Assembly: GCF_049933045.1 (NCBI RefSeq)
Contig: NZ_CP187926.1
Location: 496,001-560,000 of the forward strand
Direction of reading: 5' to 3'
Source: Pseudocolwellia sp049933045
GTDB taxonomy: Bacteria; Pseudomonadota; Gammaproteobacteria; Enterobacterales; Alteromonadaceae
Length of the DNA stretch: 64,000 nucleotides
A program made the translations under genes and the position numbers. Positions 23,318-33,139 of this stretch are shown here, one piece after another. Numbering within the stretch: position 1 is the first letter of the stretch; each line of letters begins with the position of its first letter. Under the pieces are notes generated by a model. It searched no databases. It was not told where the DNA came from and saw only the letters and a list, made by a program, of their open reading frames with translations.

Positions 23318-24451
23318 TTATTGGCTTTCTAATACTGTATTTTCTACTTCTTTTGGTAGCTTCTGGCTTTTTAACGCTTCTCTTTCTACTTCTTTTTGCA
23401 GTTTTTGGCTTTTTAACATTTCATTTTTTAATGCTTTTTTGAGTTCCTGGTTTTCTAGCGATTTACTTTCTACTTCTGTTTTTAGCTCTTGGTTTTCTAA
23501 CGATTTACTTTCTACTTCATTTTTTAGTTTGTGGTTTTCTAATGATTTACTTTCTACTTCTTTTTGTAATTCTTGTTTTTCTAACGCTTCATTTTTTACT
23601 TCTTTTATGAGTTCTTGTTTTTCTAACGCTTCATTTTCTACTTCTTTTTTGAGTTCTTGCTTTTCTAACGCTTCATTTTCTAATACTTTCTGTAGTTCTT
23701 GTTTTTCTAACGCTTCATTTTCTAATACTTTTTGTAGTTTTTGTTTTTCTAACGCTTCGTTTTCTAATACTTTTTGTAGTTTTTGTTTTTCTAACGCTTC
23801 GTTTTCTAATACTTTTTGTAGTTCTTGTTTTTCTAACGCTTCATTTTCTATTACTTTTTGTAGTTCTTGTTTCTCTGATACTTCATTTTCTAGTACTTTT
23901 TTTAATTCTTTTTTTTCTAATACCTCAGTTTCTAATTCTTTTTTGAGTTCTTCGTTTTTTAAGCTTTTATTTTTCATCTGGTCAATCAAAGCCAGCCAAA
24001 GATCTTTATCATCTGTAATTTGCAGCATGGTCTTTTCATTATAAATGATACCTAGCGTGGTGTTTGTTGTTTCTTTTTCTCTTGTAAATTGTATATCCCA
24101 AAGAGAGGTGGAGTAATCATCTTCATGAAAAGCTCTTAATTTTTTACTTCCATCGCCACCGGCAAAAATTTCACCTTTATAAGACTCGTCACAAAAATTC
24201 AAACATAAATTTCTATTTTTCACATGCAATGAAGACGTTGGAATATTATCTACTGACTTTATATATTTTGCATATTCTTTAAAGTTGCCATCGAGTACAT
24301 ATTCAGGAGGAAGGTTTAATTGGATGTTGTTGAGTTGAATGCAAGTTTCAACACTGCAAACCTCTTCAGCCTGCAAGGTATTAAATACACTCATACTCAG
24401 TGAATAAGTGATCGCTATACTAAATAAGCTGACTTTGGTAATAATATTCAT
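23318..24451 (-). CDS. Exported protein with a long tandem-repeat coiled coil
   Basis: A 377-residue protein with an N-terminal signal peptide (cleavage near LQAEE, residue 28). Residues 30-165 form a unique domain with paired cysteines (EVCSVETCIQ, NLCLNFCDES). From about residue 168 to the end come roughly fifteen 14-residue repeats of the form LEKQELQKVLENEA, later changing to LENQELKTEVESKS. With leucines in heptad spacing, this predicts one long parallel coiled coil, as in surface or envelope-spanning proteins. The minus-strand frame has normal codon structure. Unrecognised as a family. Confidence 0.7.
   Translation of the reverse strand: MNIITKVSLFSIAITYSLSMSVFNTLQAEEVCSVETCIQLNNIQLNLPPEYVLDGNFKEYAKYIKSVDNIPTSSLHVKNRNLCLNFCDESYKGEIFAGGDGSKKLRAFHEDDYSTSLWDIQFTREKETTNTTLGIIYNEKTMLQITDDKDLWLALIDQMKNKSLKNEELKKELETEVLEKKELKKVLENEVSEKQELQKVIENEALEKQELQKVLENEALEKQKLQKVLENEALEKQKLQKVLENEALEKQELQKVLENEALEKQELKKEVENEALEKQELIKEVKNEALEKQELQKEVESKSLENHKLKNEVESKSLENQELKTEVESKSLENQELKKALKNEMLKSQKLQKEVEREALKSQKLPKEVENTVLESQ
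23321..23950 (-). repeat. Tandem 42-bp coding repeat array
   Basis: About fifteen consecutive 42-bp units, each coding two heptads. The central units are nearly identical at DNA level, so copy number could change by slippage or recombination. Confidence 0.8.
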
Positions 24452-24570
24452 ATTGCCTCCTTGTCATTCATTTGAAAAATTTGAACATAACTTCTATGAG
24501 ATCATAGTGAGTCTTTTACATTATAGACGATATAACTAACAATATCTTATACGCAACAATACCTTAATAC

Positions 24571-25476
24571 TCAATAATCTTTTTTATTAGAGCTTTTCAC
24601 TAAAAAGTATTCAGCTAAAGTATCTATAAACTTTCTTTTAGCGGTACTTAAATGTTTTCTACTCGGATAAATAATTGAAATTGGAACAGGTTCTGGTGTG
24701 TATTCAGCTAAAATAGGGACTAACTGCCCATTGGCTATTTGCTCTTTCACAAGAAAGTTGGGGATGTATGAAATACCTATGCCTGCTGTTGAAAAACCTT
24801 TCTGCATTACATCGTTGTTTGCTTCTAAGCTGCCTTTAACTTTGATTTTTATTTTGTTTTTTCCTTCAACAAACTTCCATCGGTAAGGCGTTTTCATTAT
24901 CGTGTTAATAATACAGTTATGTTGGCTTAAGTCTTTAGGGTGAAGTGGCGTACCGTGTTCTTTTAAATAGCTAGGGCTGGCAACTACAACAAAAGGAAAA
25001 CTGTGTATTTGCCGAGAAATCAGGCTTGAGTCTTCTAAGTCTCCCACTCTTACGGCTAGGTCGTAACCTTCCTCTACTAGGTTAACTTCTCGATTTATTA
25101 AGTTTAATGTTAATGAAACCCTCGGGTATTTAATAGAATATTCGTTTATGGGTTCTAAAAGTATATATTCTCCTAAAGAGGGCGCTACAGTGAGGTTTAT
25201 ATGGTCTTTAATCACTTTTTCGTCGGTAGTTAAACTCACTAAATCATTTACATTCTGGCTGATAATATCCATCTTTTGCAGGTAACGTCTGCCATCTGTG
25301 GTTAAACTTATTGAACGCGTGGTTCTATTAAGTAAACGTATGTTGAGGTGCTTCTCTAATTCGTTTATTTGTCTGCTAACTGCAGAAGGCACTAAGTTCA
25401 ATTGGGTAGCTGCTTTACTGAAGCTTTTGTATTTACAAACGACCTGAAATACTTCGATAGATTTGAGTAAATTCAT
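24571..25476 (-). CDS. LysR family transcriptional regulator
   Basis: A 301-residue protein with the winged helix-turn-helix at residues 2-60 (SFSKAATQLNLVPSAVSRQI, then LLNRTTRSISLTTDG) and a two-lobed substrate-binding domain to about residue 295 (LTVAPSLGEYI, YDLAVRVGDLEDSSLISRQI). It belongs to the CrgA/AaeR-like branch judging from these motifs. It is transcribed divergently from the Bcr/CflA transporter gene across 268 bp, the classical arrangement for a LysR regulator controlling its neighbour. The inducing ligand is unknown. Confidence 0.9.
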   Translation of the reverse strand: MNLLKSIEVFQVVCKYKSFSKAATQLNLVPSAVSRQINELEKHLNIRLLNRTTRSISLTTDGRRYLQKMDIISQNVNDLVSLTTDEKVIKDHINLTVAPSLGEYILLEPINEYSIKYPRVSLTLNLINREVNLVEEGYDLAVRVGDLEDSSLISRQIHSFPFVVVASPSYLKEHGTPLHPKDLSQHNCIINTIMKTPYRWKFVEGKNKIKIKVKGSLEANNDVMQKGFSTAGIGISYIPNFLVKEQIANGQLVPILAEYTPEPVPISIIYPSRKHLSTAKRKFIDTLAEYFLVKSSNKKDY

Positions 25477-25744
25477 TGTGCTTAAAATGTGATAAGTGAA
25501 TTCATTTTTATAGTATTTATCATTTAATAAGAATTGTCTATCATGTTTTTCTTTTCGCTATATTTCCGTTTTAAATCTAGTTACTTTTACTTTAGGCTAA
25601 CGATCTTCTGATGATTTTCTTACCGCGTAATTGAAATGTCATCTTTCGATAAAGAACACATGTTTTTCGTAAGCTCAGCCAAAAGCAGTAAGTCTAGATA
25701 AAACAAGAATTGATCATGTTTTACTATTAAATACCGAGGTTTAA

Positions 25745-26968
25745 TTGCTTAATCAATACCGAAAACAAACACTTCCTTTTAAAGAGTTTATTGCTTTAAT
25801 GGCAATGATGATGTCGTTAGTGGCATTGTCTATCGACTCTATATTGCCTGCCCTTGAATCTATTGGCGCTTCAATGGGAAATACTAACAGCAACGATAAT
25901 CAGTTTATGATCGCCTTTTTCATGGTGGGTTTAGCTTGCGGGCAGCTAGTGTTTGGCCCTTGGTCTGACTCTGTAGGTCGACGTAAAGCTATGTTAGTGG
26001 GCTTGTCGATATTCTTTATCGGAAGTTTGCTCGCAATATATTCAACCGATTATAACACCATATTATTTAGCCGCTTTTTACAAGGTATAGGTGTATCAGC
26101 CCCAAGAGTCTTATCAATGACTATTATCAGAGATCTTTTTCAGGGCAGACCTATGGCGAAGGTTATGTCTTTTGTATCAATGATTTTTGTATTTGTTCCT
26201 ATGCTTGCACCTATGATGGGGCAGGCGATATTAACCTTATTTAACTGGCGCGCTATTTTTATATTTACTGGCTTATTTGGTTTTGTTTTATTGAGTTGGT
26301 ACTTGATCAGACAAGCTGAAACCCTTAACCCTACCGATAGAACAAATTTTACCTGGGGCAGAGTAAAAAAAGGTTTAACGGCTGTATTTAAAGACCGAGT
26401 TGTTATTGGTTATACATTGGCTTCGGGTTTGATATTTGGACCGTTCTTATTCTTTTTAAGCTCATCACCGCAACTGTTTCAAGTGAAGTATGAACTCGCT
26501 GAAAACTTCCCATATTATTTTGCAGGTATTTCATCGGTATTGGGTGGAGCCGCTTTATTTAATGGCAAAAAAGTGATGAAACACGGTATGCGTAAAATAG
26601 CATCACGTGCATTAATTACCTTAGCTGCAGCATCATTCGTATTTTCGTGTATTGCTTTTTACTTTAATGGTTTACCGCCATTGTGGTTGATAACGGTTTA
26701 TATGGTTATTTTGTTTGTATGTATTGGACTGACTAGCGGAAACTTAACGTCTTTGTCTATGCAACCATTAGGTAAAATGGCAGGAATTGGTGCTGCTATA
26801 ACAGGATTTCTTTCTACGTTATTATCAGTAATTATCGCGGTAATTATTGGTCGTTTTTATAATGAAACAACGTATCCATTAACCTTAGGTTTTATGGTTG
26901 CCGCTATTTTATCTTTATTATTATTTAGATGGATCGCTGCTAAAGAAGTTGAACCAAGCGAAGCATAA
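25745..26968 (+). CDS. Bcr/CflA family drug or metabolite efflux MFS transporter
   Basis: A 407-residue, twelve-helix major facilitator. The start is TTG 25745, with GAGG 7 bp upstream. MFS motif A is visible as GQLVFGPWSDSVGRRKAML (about residue 77) and the Bcr-type signatures ALSIDSILPALESIG and FLQGIGVSAPRVLSMTIIRD follow. Members export drugs, purines or amino-acid-derived compounds by proton antiport in the inner membrane. Probably controlled by the divergent LysR regulator. A hairpin with a T-run after the stop terminates it. Confidence 0.88.
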   Translation: MLNQYRKQTLPFKEFIALMAMMMSLVALSIDSILPALESIGASMGNTNSNDNQFMIAFFMVGLACGQLVFGPWSDSVGRRKAMLVGLSIFFIGSLLAIYSTDYNTILFSRFLQGIGVSAPRVLSMTIIRDLFQGRPMAKVMSFVSMIFVFVPMLAPMMGQAILTLFNWRAIFIFTGLFGFVLLSWYLIRQAETLNPTDRTNFTWGRVKKGLTAVFKDRVVIGYTLASGLIFGPFLFFLSSSPQLFQVKYELAENFPYYFAGISSVLGGAALFNGKKVMKHGMRKIASRALITLAAASFVFSCIAFYFNGLPPLWLITVYMVILFVCIGLTSGNLTSLSMQPLGKMAGIGAAITGFLSTLLSVIIAVIIGRFYNETTYPLTLGFMVAAILSLLLFRWIAAKEVEPSEA

Positions 26969-27000
26969 ACAATCTGATCTCTTTGTGAATATTTATTTGA

Positions 27001-27056
27001 GGTTACTTAACTGTTTCATTATTAAAGCCATTAGGTAACCTTTATTTTTTTTACCA
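27001..27056 (+). terminator. Rho-independent terminator after Bcr/CflA gene
   Basis: AGGTTAC and GTAACCT arms with a long loop, followed by TTATTTTTTTT. Confidence 0.55.
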
Positions 27057-27541
27057 TTCACCTCTAAATTCATCCATTCTATCATGCCTTTTTTACCCTA
27101 TTTTCAGTCTGTTTTTTTCTGTTCATTATTTGATAATCTTTGCCGTTTAACTATGCTGTTATTTATTCAACAGACCCTAAGCTTTTCTTATTTATTTCCC
27201 CTCCAAAAATACGTTTATATTAGCTGTTTCTTTGAGTGTTAATTAAACAATAAATGGTGATATAAATTTATAATTATCACTTTATCGATAAAGTTACGTG
27301 TTTTTATGTAATTTAAGATATTTATTTATAAGTAAAAAGTTAATTTAAATCATTAAAAATCAAATGATTACGGTGTGGTTTTTTAGGCAGTAAAATAAAT
27401 TTTAAAATAGGGTTAAAATTTTCTTGCTAAATTTATTTTTAGCACTAAAATTCACCAACTTTTTTTGGAGTATGTAACTTTTATATTCTACTTTTTGACT
27501 GAATATAAACGTAATTTTTATCATTGTGAGACCTAAAACTG
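27057..27541 (+). other. Long AT-rich leader region upstream of speA
   Basis: About 485 bp with no ORF, very rich in A and T. It must hold the promoter of the polyamine operon and perhaps a long 5' untranslated region, but I see no recognisable riboswitch or repeat. Confidence 0.5.
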
Positions 27542-29503
27542 ATGACTTCTAACCAATCATCTTGTGAACAACCTGCTGACAAAGAAAACACATCTTGGTC
27601 GGTAGCAGACAGCGCAAACTACTACGGCGTTAAAAACTGGTGTTCAGGATATTTCGATATTTCTGACAAAGGTAATGCTGTTGTTAATGTACAAAATGAT
27701 GCAGGTAAAAAAGTAAGCGTAGAGCTTATTGATATTATTGCAGGTATGAAAGACAGAGGTCTTGAAATGCCAAGCATTTTAAGGATTGATAACTTATTAG
27801 ATGATCGTATTGAATCATTAAATACAGCATTTGCTCGAGCAATTAAAGAATACAACTATCAAAACCATTACCGTGGTGTATTCCCTATTAAGGTGAATCA
27901 GCAATGTCATGTAATTGAAGAGATTGCCAGCTTTGGTCAAGACTTCAATCATGGTTTTGAAGCCGGTAGTAAAGCTGAATTATTGATCGCTTTGTCTAAA
28001 CAAAAAGACAATAAGAGCCTTATTATTTGTAATGGCTACAAAGATGCAGAATTTATTGAGTTAGGTTTATACGCAAAAGAGATGGGCATTCCGTGCTTTT
28101 TTGTTTTAGAAACACCAACTGAATTACCGACTATTTTAGAACGTAGCGCAGCATTAGGTATAGAACCATTATTAGGTGTTCGTATTAAGCCTAGCGTAGT
28201 GGTTGATGGACATTGGAATGAAGACAGCGGTGATCGCTCTATTTTTGGTTTATCTACAGCTTCATTAGTTGAAGTTTTAAACCAATTAAAAGCAGCTAAC
28301 ATGCTTCATTGTTTGCAGTTATTACATTGTCATTTAGGGTCGCAAATTCCTAATATTCGTAATATTCGCAGCGGTGTACTTGAAGCTTGTCGTTTTTATA
28401 CGGGCCTTATAAATGAAGGTGCCCCAATGGGTTACTTAGATTTAGGCGGCGGGTTAGCGGTAGATTACGAAGGTGCGCGTACCAACAACACCCATAGTAA
28501 AAACTACCAGTTAGATGAATATTGCTTAAATATTGTTGAAACCATTTGCGAATGTTTAGACCCACTTGATGTGAGTCATCCAGTTATTGTAACTGAGTCG
28601 GGCAGAGCAACAGTTTCATATTCATCTATGTTGTTATTTAACGTTCTTGATGTACGTGATCATAGACCATCACCATTACCTCAAGAATTACCAGAAGGTA
28701 GCCACGAGTTAGTACACAACTTATGGGCAGTAAATAAAGCAGTAACAGCTGATAACTTTCAAGAATGTTACAACGATGCTATGTACTACCGCGATGAAAT
28801 TAGAGAATTATTTCGCCGTGGTCAAGCAAACTTAAGTGACCGTGCATTAGCCGACAACTTAACGTTAGCAGTACTTGATACCGTTGCGACTATTATCAAA
28901 ACACTTGATCGTTGTCCGCCAGAATTAGAAAACTTGCCTGAGCTTTTAGCCGACGTTTATTATGGCAACTTTAGCTTATTTCAGTCGTTACCTGATATTT
29001 GGGCGATTGACCAAGTTTTCCCTATTATGCCAATTCATCGTTTAGATGAAGAACCTAATAGACAAGCGATTATTGCTGATATTACCTGTGATTGTGACGG
29101 TAAAATTGACAACTTTGTAACGAATGAAGGTATAAAACCTACATTAAGATTACATCCGTTAAAAGAAAACGAAGAATACTATTTAGGTGTTTTTCTAGTA
29201 GGTGCTTACCAAGAAACATTAGGTGATTTACATAACCTATTTGGTGATACCAACGTAGTTAGCGTACACATTAATAACGATGGTACGTTTGATTTTATTA
29301 GAGAATTTCACGGTGACAGTATCGCCGACGTGTTGTCTTATGTTGAATACAACACAGATTTTCTTACTGAGCAGTTTCGAACACGTTCAGAAAAAGCGGT
29401 ACGCAGCGGTAAAATTACTGCATTAAAACGTACAGAAATGATGAAGGCTTTTAAAGCGAGCCTTAATGGTTATACCTATTTTGAGAAAGAGGATCACTCA
29501 TGA
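27542..29503 (+). CDS. speA: Biosynthetic arginine decarboxylase
   Basis: The 653-residue length is typical of SpeA. It decarboxylates arginine to agmatine with pyridoxal phosphate. The PLP lysine is in FPIKVNQQ (about residue 118). Other family landmarks are GFEAGSKAELLIAL, LHCHLGSQIPNIR, YLDLGGGLAVDYEG and the active-site cysteine stretch ADITCDCDGKID near the C-terminal part. The stop overlaps the next start (ATGA at 29500-29503), so translation is coupled. With speB at the end of the operon it forms the agmatine route to putrescine. Confidence 0.95.
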   Translation: MTSNQSSCEQPADKENTSWSVADSANYYGVKNWCSGYFDISDKGNAVVNVQNDAGKKVSVELIDIIAGMKDRGLEMPSILRIDNLLDDRIESLNTAFARAIKEYNYQNHYRGVFPIKVNQQCHVIEEIASFGQDFNHGFEAGSKAELLIALSKQKDNKSLIICNGYKDAEFIELGLYAKEMGIPCFFVLETPTELPTILERSAALGIEPLLGVRIKPSVVVDGHWNEDSGDRSIFGLSTASLVEVLNQLKAANMLHCLQLLHCHLGSQIPNIRNIRSGVLEACRFYTGLINEGAPMGYLDLGGGLAVDYEGARTNNTHSKNYQLDEYCLNIVETICECLDPLDVSHPVIVTESGRATVSYSSMLLFNVLDVRDHRPSPLPQELPEGSHELVHNLWAVNKAVTADNFQECYNDAMYYRDEIRELFRRGQANLSDRALADNLTLAVLDTVATIIKTLDRCPPELENLPELLADVYYGNFSLFQSLPDIWAIDQVFPIMPIHRLDEEPNRQAIIADITCDCDGKIDNFVTNEGIKPTLRLHPLKENEEYYLGVFLVGAYQETLGDLHNLFGDTNVVSVHINNDGTFDFIREFHGDSIADVLSYVEYNTDFLTEQFRTRSEKAVRSGKITALKRTEMMKAFKASLNGYTYFEKEDHS

Positions 29504-30711
29504 CTAAAGTTATGATAATTGGCGCTGGTGGTGTTGGTAATGTAGTTGCACAAAAATGTGCTCAACAAAAAAACGTATTTACTGAAATTGTATTAGCAAG
29601 TAAAACCGAAGCTAAATGTAAAGCTATTGCTAATAGCGTTAAAGAAAAAACGGGTGTAACTATTAGTACCGCCCAAGTTAATGCTGATAACGTTCCTGAG
29701 CTAGTTGCTCTTCTTAAAAAAGAACAACCGCTTATGGTCATTAACGTGGCTTTACCGTATCAGGATTTAACTATTATGGACGCTTGTTTAGAAGCTGGCG
29801 TACATTACATGGATACAGCAAACTATGAGCCGTTAGACACAGCTAAGTTTGAATATAAGTGGCAGTGGGCTTACCAAGACAAATTTAAAAAGGCAGGTTT
29901 AACTGCGCTTTTAGGTAGTGGTTTTGATCCGGGTGCAACCAATATGTTTACTGCTTATGTAGCTAAACATTACTTTGACGAAATTCATTACCTAGACATT
30001 ATTGATGTTAATGGTGGCGATCATGGTTACCCATTTGCTACGAACTTTAACCCAGAGATTAATATTCGTGAAGTTACGGCTGAATGTCGTCACTTTGAAG
30101 ATGGTGAGTTTGTTACGACACCAGCAATGAGTAAAAAAGCTAAATTTACTTGCCCTGATGGCGTAGGTGATTTTGATATTTACCGTATGTATCACGAAGA
30201 ATTAGAATCGTTATCGGTTCATTTTCCAACGTTGAAGCGTGCGCAGTTCTGGATGAGTTTTTCAGACAACTACCTAAAACACTTAGAAGTATTAGGTAAC
30301 GTAGGCATGACAGGTATCAAGCCAATTGAATTTGAAGGTCAGCAAATTGTACCTATTCAATTATTAGCTAAATTATTACCTGATCCGTCTAGCTTAGGTC
30401 CAAGAACAAAAGGTAAAACCTGTATTGGTACTGTTGTTCGCGGCATAAAAGACGGCAAAGAAAAAATCGTTTACTGTTACCAAATTTGTGACCATGAAGC
30501 GTGTTATAAAGAAGTGGCTTCTCAAGCTATTTCATACACTACAGGTGTTCCAGCAATGATTGGCGCAAAAATGATGGTAGAGAAAAACTGGTTACAACCA
30601 GGTGTATTCAACATTGAGCAATTCGATCCTGACTTGTTTATGGCTGATATGAACGAATGTGGTTTACCTTGGAAAGTAATTGAACTTGATCAATTCGACC
30701 TTGATAAGTAA
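29500..30711 (+). CDS. Carboxynorspermidine/carboxyspermidine dehydrogenase (saccharopine dehydrogenase family)
   Basis: A 403-residue protein with an N-terminal Rossmann motif (MIIGAGGVGNVVAQKCAQQ) and the saccharopine-dehydrogenase fold (VINVALPYQDLTIMDACLEAG, LLGSGFDPGATNMFTAYVA). The neighbouring nspC fixes its identity: it condenses aspartate semialdehyde with putrescine or diaminopropane and reduces the product with NADPH to carboxyspermidine or carboxynorspermidine. Because speA and speB in the same operon supply putrescine, carboxyspermidine is the likelier product. Cytoplasmic. The start overlaps the speA stop by 4 bp. Confidence 0.9.
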   Translation: MTKVMIIGAGGVGNVVAQKCAQQKNVFTEIVLASKTEAKCKAIANSVKEKTGVTISTAQVNADNVPELVALLKKEQPLMVINVALPYQDLTIMDACLEAGVHYMDTANYEPLDTAKFEYKWQWAYQDKFKKAGLTALLGSGFDPGATNMFTAYVAKHYFDEIHYLDIIDVNGGDHGYPFATNFNPEINIREVTAECRHFEDGEFVTTPAMSKKAKFTCPDGVGDFDIYRMYHEELESLSVHFPTLKRAQFWMSFSDNYLKHLEVLGNVGMTGIKPIEFEGQQIVPIQLLAKLLPDPSSLGPRTKGKTCIGTVVRGIKDGKEKIVYCYQICDHEACYKEVASQAISYTTGVPAMIGAKMMVEKNWLQPGVFNIEQFDPDLFMADMNECGLPWKVIELDQFDLDK

Positions 30712-30752
30712 TAGCAATTAACAAACTTTATAAGTGCTAAGAAAATAATACG

Positions 30753-31943
30753 ATGCAATTTACAGATTTTACACAGCTTGATTTAGCTTGCTTACCATCA
30801 CCATGTTTTGTGGTAGATGAAATTGCTATTGAACGTAATTTAAAAATATTAAATAGCGTACAGCAGCAAAGTGGGGCGAAAGTACTTCACGCGTTAAAAG
30901 CTTTTTCTATGTGGTCGTTGGCACCCTTAACAAACAAGTACCTTAGTGGTACTTGTTCAAGTGGTTTACACGAAGCCAAATTAGCAAAAGAATTTTACAC
31001 GGGCGAAATACATGTGTACTCAGCCGCTTTTTGCGAAGCGGATGTACGCGAGCTAGTAACGTTTGCGCATCATATTGTTTTTAACAGCCCAAGCCAGTTA
31101 CTACGTTTTGAAGAGATATGCCGCGAAGCATTATCAAAACGTAGCGACTTATCTTTTGGTTTGCGTGTTAACCCACAGCATTCTGAAGGCTATGTTGAGC
31201 TTTACGACCCATGTGCAAAAGGATCTCGTTTAGGTACTCCAGCGTCAGAGTTAGAAAAGTATCTTGCTCAAGCAGATTTTCAGCGTGCGTTTACCTTGAT
31301 AACAGGGTTGCATTTTCATACCTTATGCGAACAAGGCTTTTTACCGTTACAACGTACTTTAGCCAGTGTTGAAGCGCAGTTTTCGCATTTATTTGAGCAA
31401 CTGAAATGGATCAACTTTGGTGGTGGTCATCATATTACTGCTCCAGGTTACGACACTGATGGCTTAGTTAATTGTATCGCACAGTTTATGAGTAAATACT
31501 CGCTACAGGTTTATATCGAACCAGGCGAAGCTGTTGCTATTGGCAGTGGCATATTAAGTTGCGAAGTCCTTGATGTTATTCATAACGACTTCCCACAACT
31601 GATTCTAGACACTTCAGCAACGTGTCATATGCCTGATACGTTAGAAATGCCGTATCGAGCAGATATTACAGGTGCTGGCGAAGCTAACGAAAAAGCGCAT
31701 ACCTATCGTTTAGGTGGCTTAACGTGTTTAGCTGGCGATGTGATTAACGACTACAGTTTTGATACAGAAGTTGAAGTAGGGCAACGCTTAGCTTTTGAAG
31801 ATATGGCCCATTACACTATGGTAAAAACCAGTACGTTTAATGGCACTAAGTTACCATCAATCGCTATTTGGAATTCAGAAACAGGTACGTTAAAAGTTGT
31901 TAAATCTTTTGGTTATGAAGACTTTAAACAACGTTTATCTTAA
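30753..31943 (+). CDS. nspC: Carboxynorspermidine/carboxyspermidine decarboxylase
   Basis: A 396-residue PLP enzyme of the alanine-racemase-fold decarboxylase group. The PLP lysine lies in VLHALKAFSMWS (about residue 50). Other landmarks are GTCSSGLHEAKLAKEF, GLRVNPQHSEGY, INFGGGHHITAPGYD and EPGEAVAIGSGIL, plus the C-terminal LGGLTCLAGDVINDYSF with the second-subunit cysteine. It removes CO2 from carboxyspermidine or carboxynorspermidine to give spermidine or norspermidine. It sits 41 bp behind the dehydrogenase and 75 bp ahead of speB. Confidence 0.93.
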   Translation: MQFTDFTQLDLACLPSPCFVVDEIAIERNLKILNSVQQQSGAKVLHALKAFSMWSLAPLTNKYLSGTCSSGLHEAKLAKEFYTGEIHVYSAAFCEADVRELVTFAHHIVFNSPSQLLRFEEICREALSKRSDLSFGLRVNPQHSEGYVELYDPCAKGSRLGTPASELEKYLAQADFQRAFTLITGLHFHTLCEQGFLPLQRTLASVEAQFSHLFEQLKWINFGGGHHITAPGYDTDGLVNCIAQFMSKYSLQVYIEPGEAVAIGSGILSCEVLDVIHNDFPQLILDTSATCHMPDTLEMPYRADITGAGEANEKAHTYRLGGLTCLAGDVINDYSFDTEVEVGQRLAFEDMAHYTMVKTSTFNGTKLPSIAIWNSETGTLKVVKSFGYEDFKQRLS

Positions 31944-32018
31944 GGCTACAAACCTAACACCCGTTACTCCGTATGATCTTAAGGTCATACATTAATTAGA
32001 TAAACTTACGATAATATT

Positions 32019-32894
32019 ATGACAAATAAATACCCTATTTTTCTTGCTTCAGAAATAAAACAAATGCCTATTGAACAATCAGCGTTTTCTGTTTTACCTG
32101 TGCCTTATGAAAAAACGGTTTCGTACAGTGGCGGCACAGCAAAAGGACCATTAACTATATTAGAAGCGTCTGAACAGCTTGAAACTTGGGATGGAAAATC
32201 TAATCCATCAGCGTTAGGTATTCATACTTGCGACGTGGTTGATTGTACTGTTGAAGCTGAGCAAGTTATTGAGAATATAGCGAATGCAGTAACTAAAATA
32301 CTTAAAGCTGGCAGTATGCCTGTGGTTTTAGGTGGCGAGCACACCGTAACTTACGGTGTTATTAAAGGCTATTTAGATGCAGGTATTACTGACTTTGGTG
32401 TTGTTCAAATAGATGCACATGCTGACTTACGCGACGCTTACGAAGGCGACAAGTTAAGCCATGCTTCAGTAATGAAGCGTTTAGTGGATTTAGACATTCC
32501 TTTATACCAATTAGGGATCCGCGCTTTTTGTGAAGAAGAGATCGCAACACGCGAAAAACATGGTGTTTACTTTCAAGATGCAGACGAGTTAGTGCCTAAC
32601 AATATTCAAAGTATTACATTACCTGAAAGCTTCCCTAAAAATGTATTTTTTACGGTAGATATTGATGGTATCGATCCTTCGGTATTTCCATCAACAGGTA
32701 CGCCTGTACCAGGTGGTTTATCTTGGTATCAAACTCTTAACTTATTTGAGTCAGTAGCTAAGCAGCGTAATATTATTGGCTTCGATATTATGGAATATGC
32801 ACCGATTGAAGGTTTTCATGCCTACGACTTCTCAGCAGCATTATTAACCTATAAGTTGATGGGCATAGTTGAAAGAAATAACTTAAAGACTTAA
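32019..32894 (+). CDS. speB: Agmatinase (agmatine ureohydrolase)
   Basis: A 291-residue ureohydrolase that splits agmatine into putrescine and urea. All binuclear manganese ligands are visible: His108 in GGEHTVTYG, the DAHADLRD motif (Asp132, His134, Asp136) and VDIDGIDPS (two further Asp residues). ASVMKRL and STGTPVPGG are family motifs. It closes the polyamine operon. Between nspC and speB lies a palindrome (GTATGA...TCATAC) that could form a small hairpin but lacks a T-run. Confidence 0.92.
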   Translation: MTNKYPIFLASEIKQMPIEQSAFSVLPVPYEKTVSYSGGTAKGPLTILEASEQLETWDGKSNPSALGIHTCDVVDCTVEAEQVIENIANAVTKILKAGSMPVVLGGEHTVTYGVIKGYLDAGITDFGVVQIDAHADLRDAYEGDKLSHASVMKRLVDLDIPLYQLGIRAFCEEEIATREKHGVYFQDADELVPNNIQSITLPESFPKNVFFTVDIDGIDPSVFPSTGTPVPGGLSWYQTLNLFESVAKQRNIIGFDIMEYAPIEGFHAYDFSAALLTYKLMGIVERNNLKT

Positions 32895-33017
32895 TTTAAA
32901 AATAATTTATTCAAACTGAAATAAAGCATTCTGATTTTAATTAGAGCAATCAGCTTTATTCATTATTGAAAACCTAGTGGTAAATAATTCATGCCACTAG
33001 CGACAACTAGCCAAGAC

Positions 33018-33052
33018 TAAAAGGAACTGTTAATAATCGTTCCTTTTTATTT
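33018..33052 (+). terminator. Terminator of the polyamine operon
   Basis: Stem AAAAGGAAC / GTTCCTTTTT with a loop of about 11 bases, followed by ATTTT. Lies 125 bp behind the speB stop. Confidence 0.8.
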
Positions 33053-33139
33053 TGTAGGGCAGTTAAAGCTCAACCTTAATATTCTGCATCAATACTCTAC
33101 GTTAATATTCTCATCAAAACGATAACGATTTAAGCTCAC

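Noticed and set aside
23292..24044. 250-codon plus-strand frame rich in Ser, Phe and Cys
   Set aside because: It is the antisense shadow of the 42-bp repeats of the minus-strand coiled-coil gene, which has a signal peptide and sensible composition.
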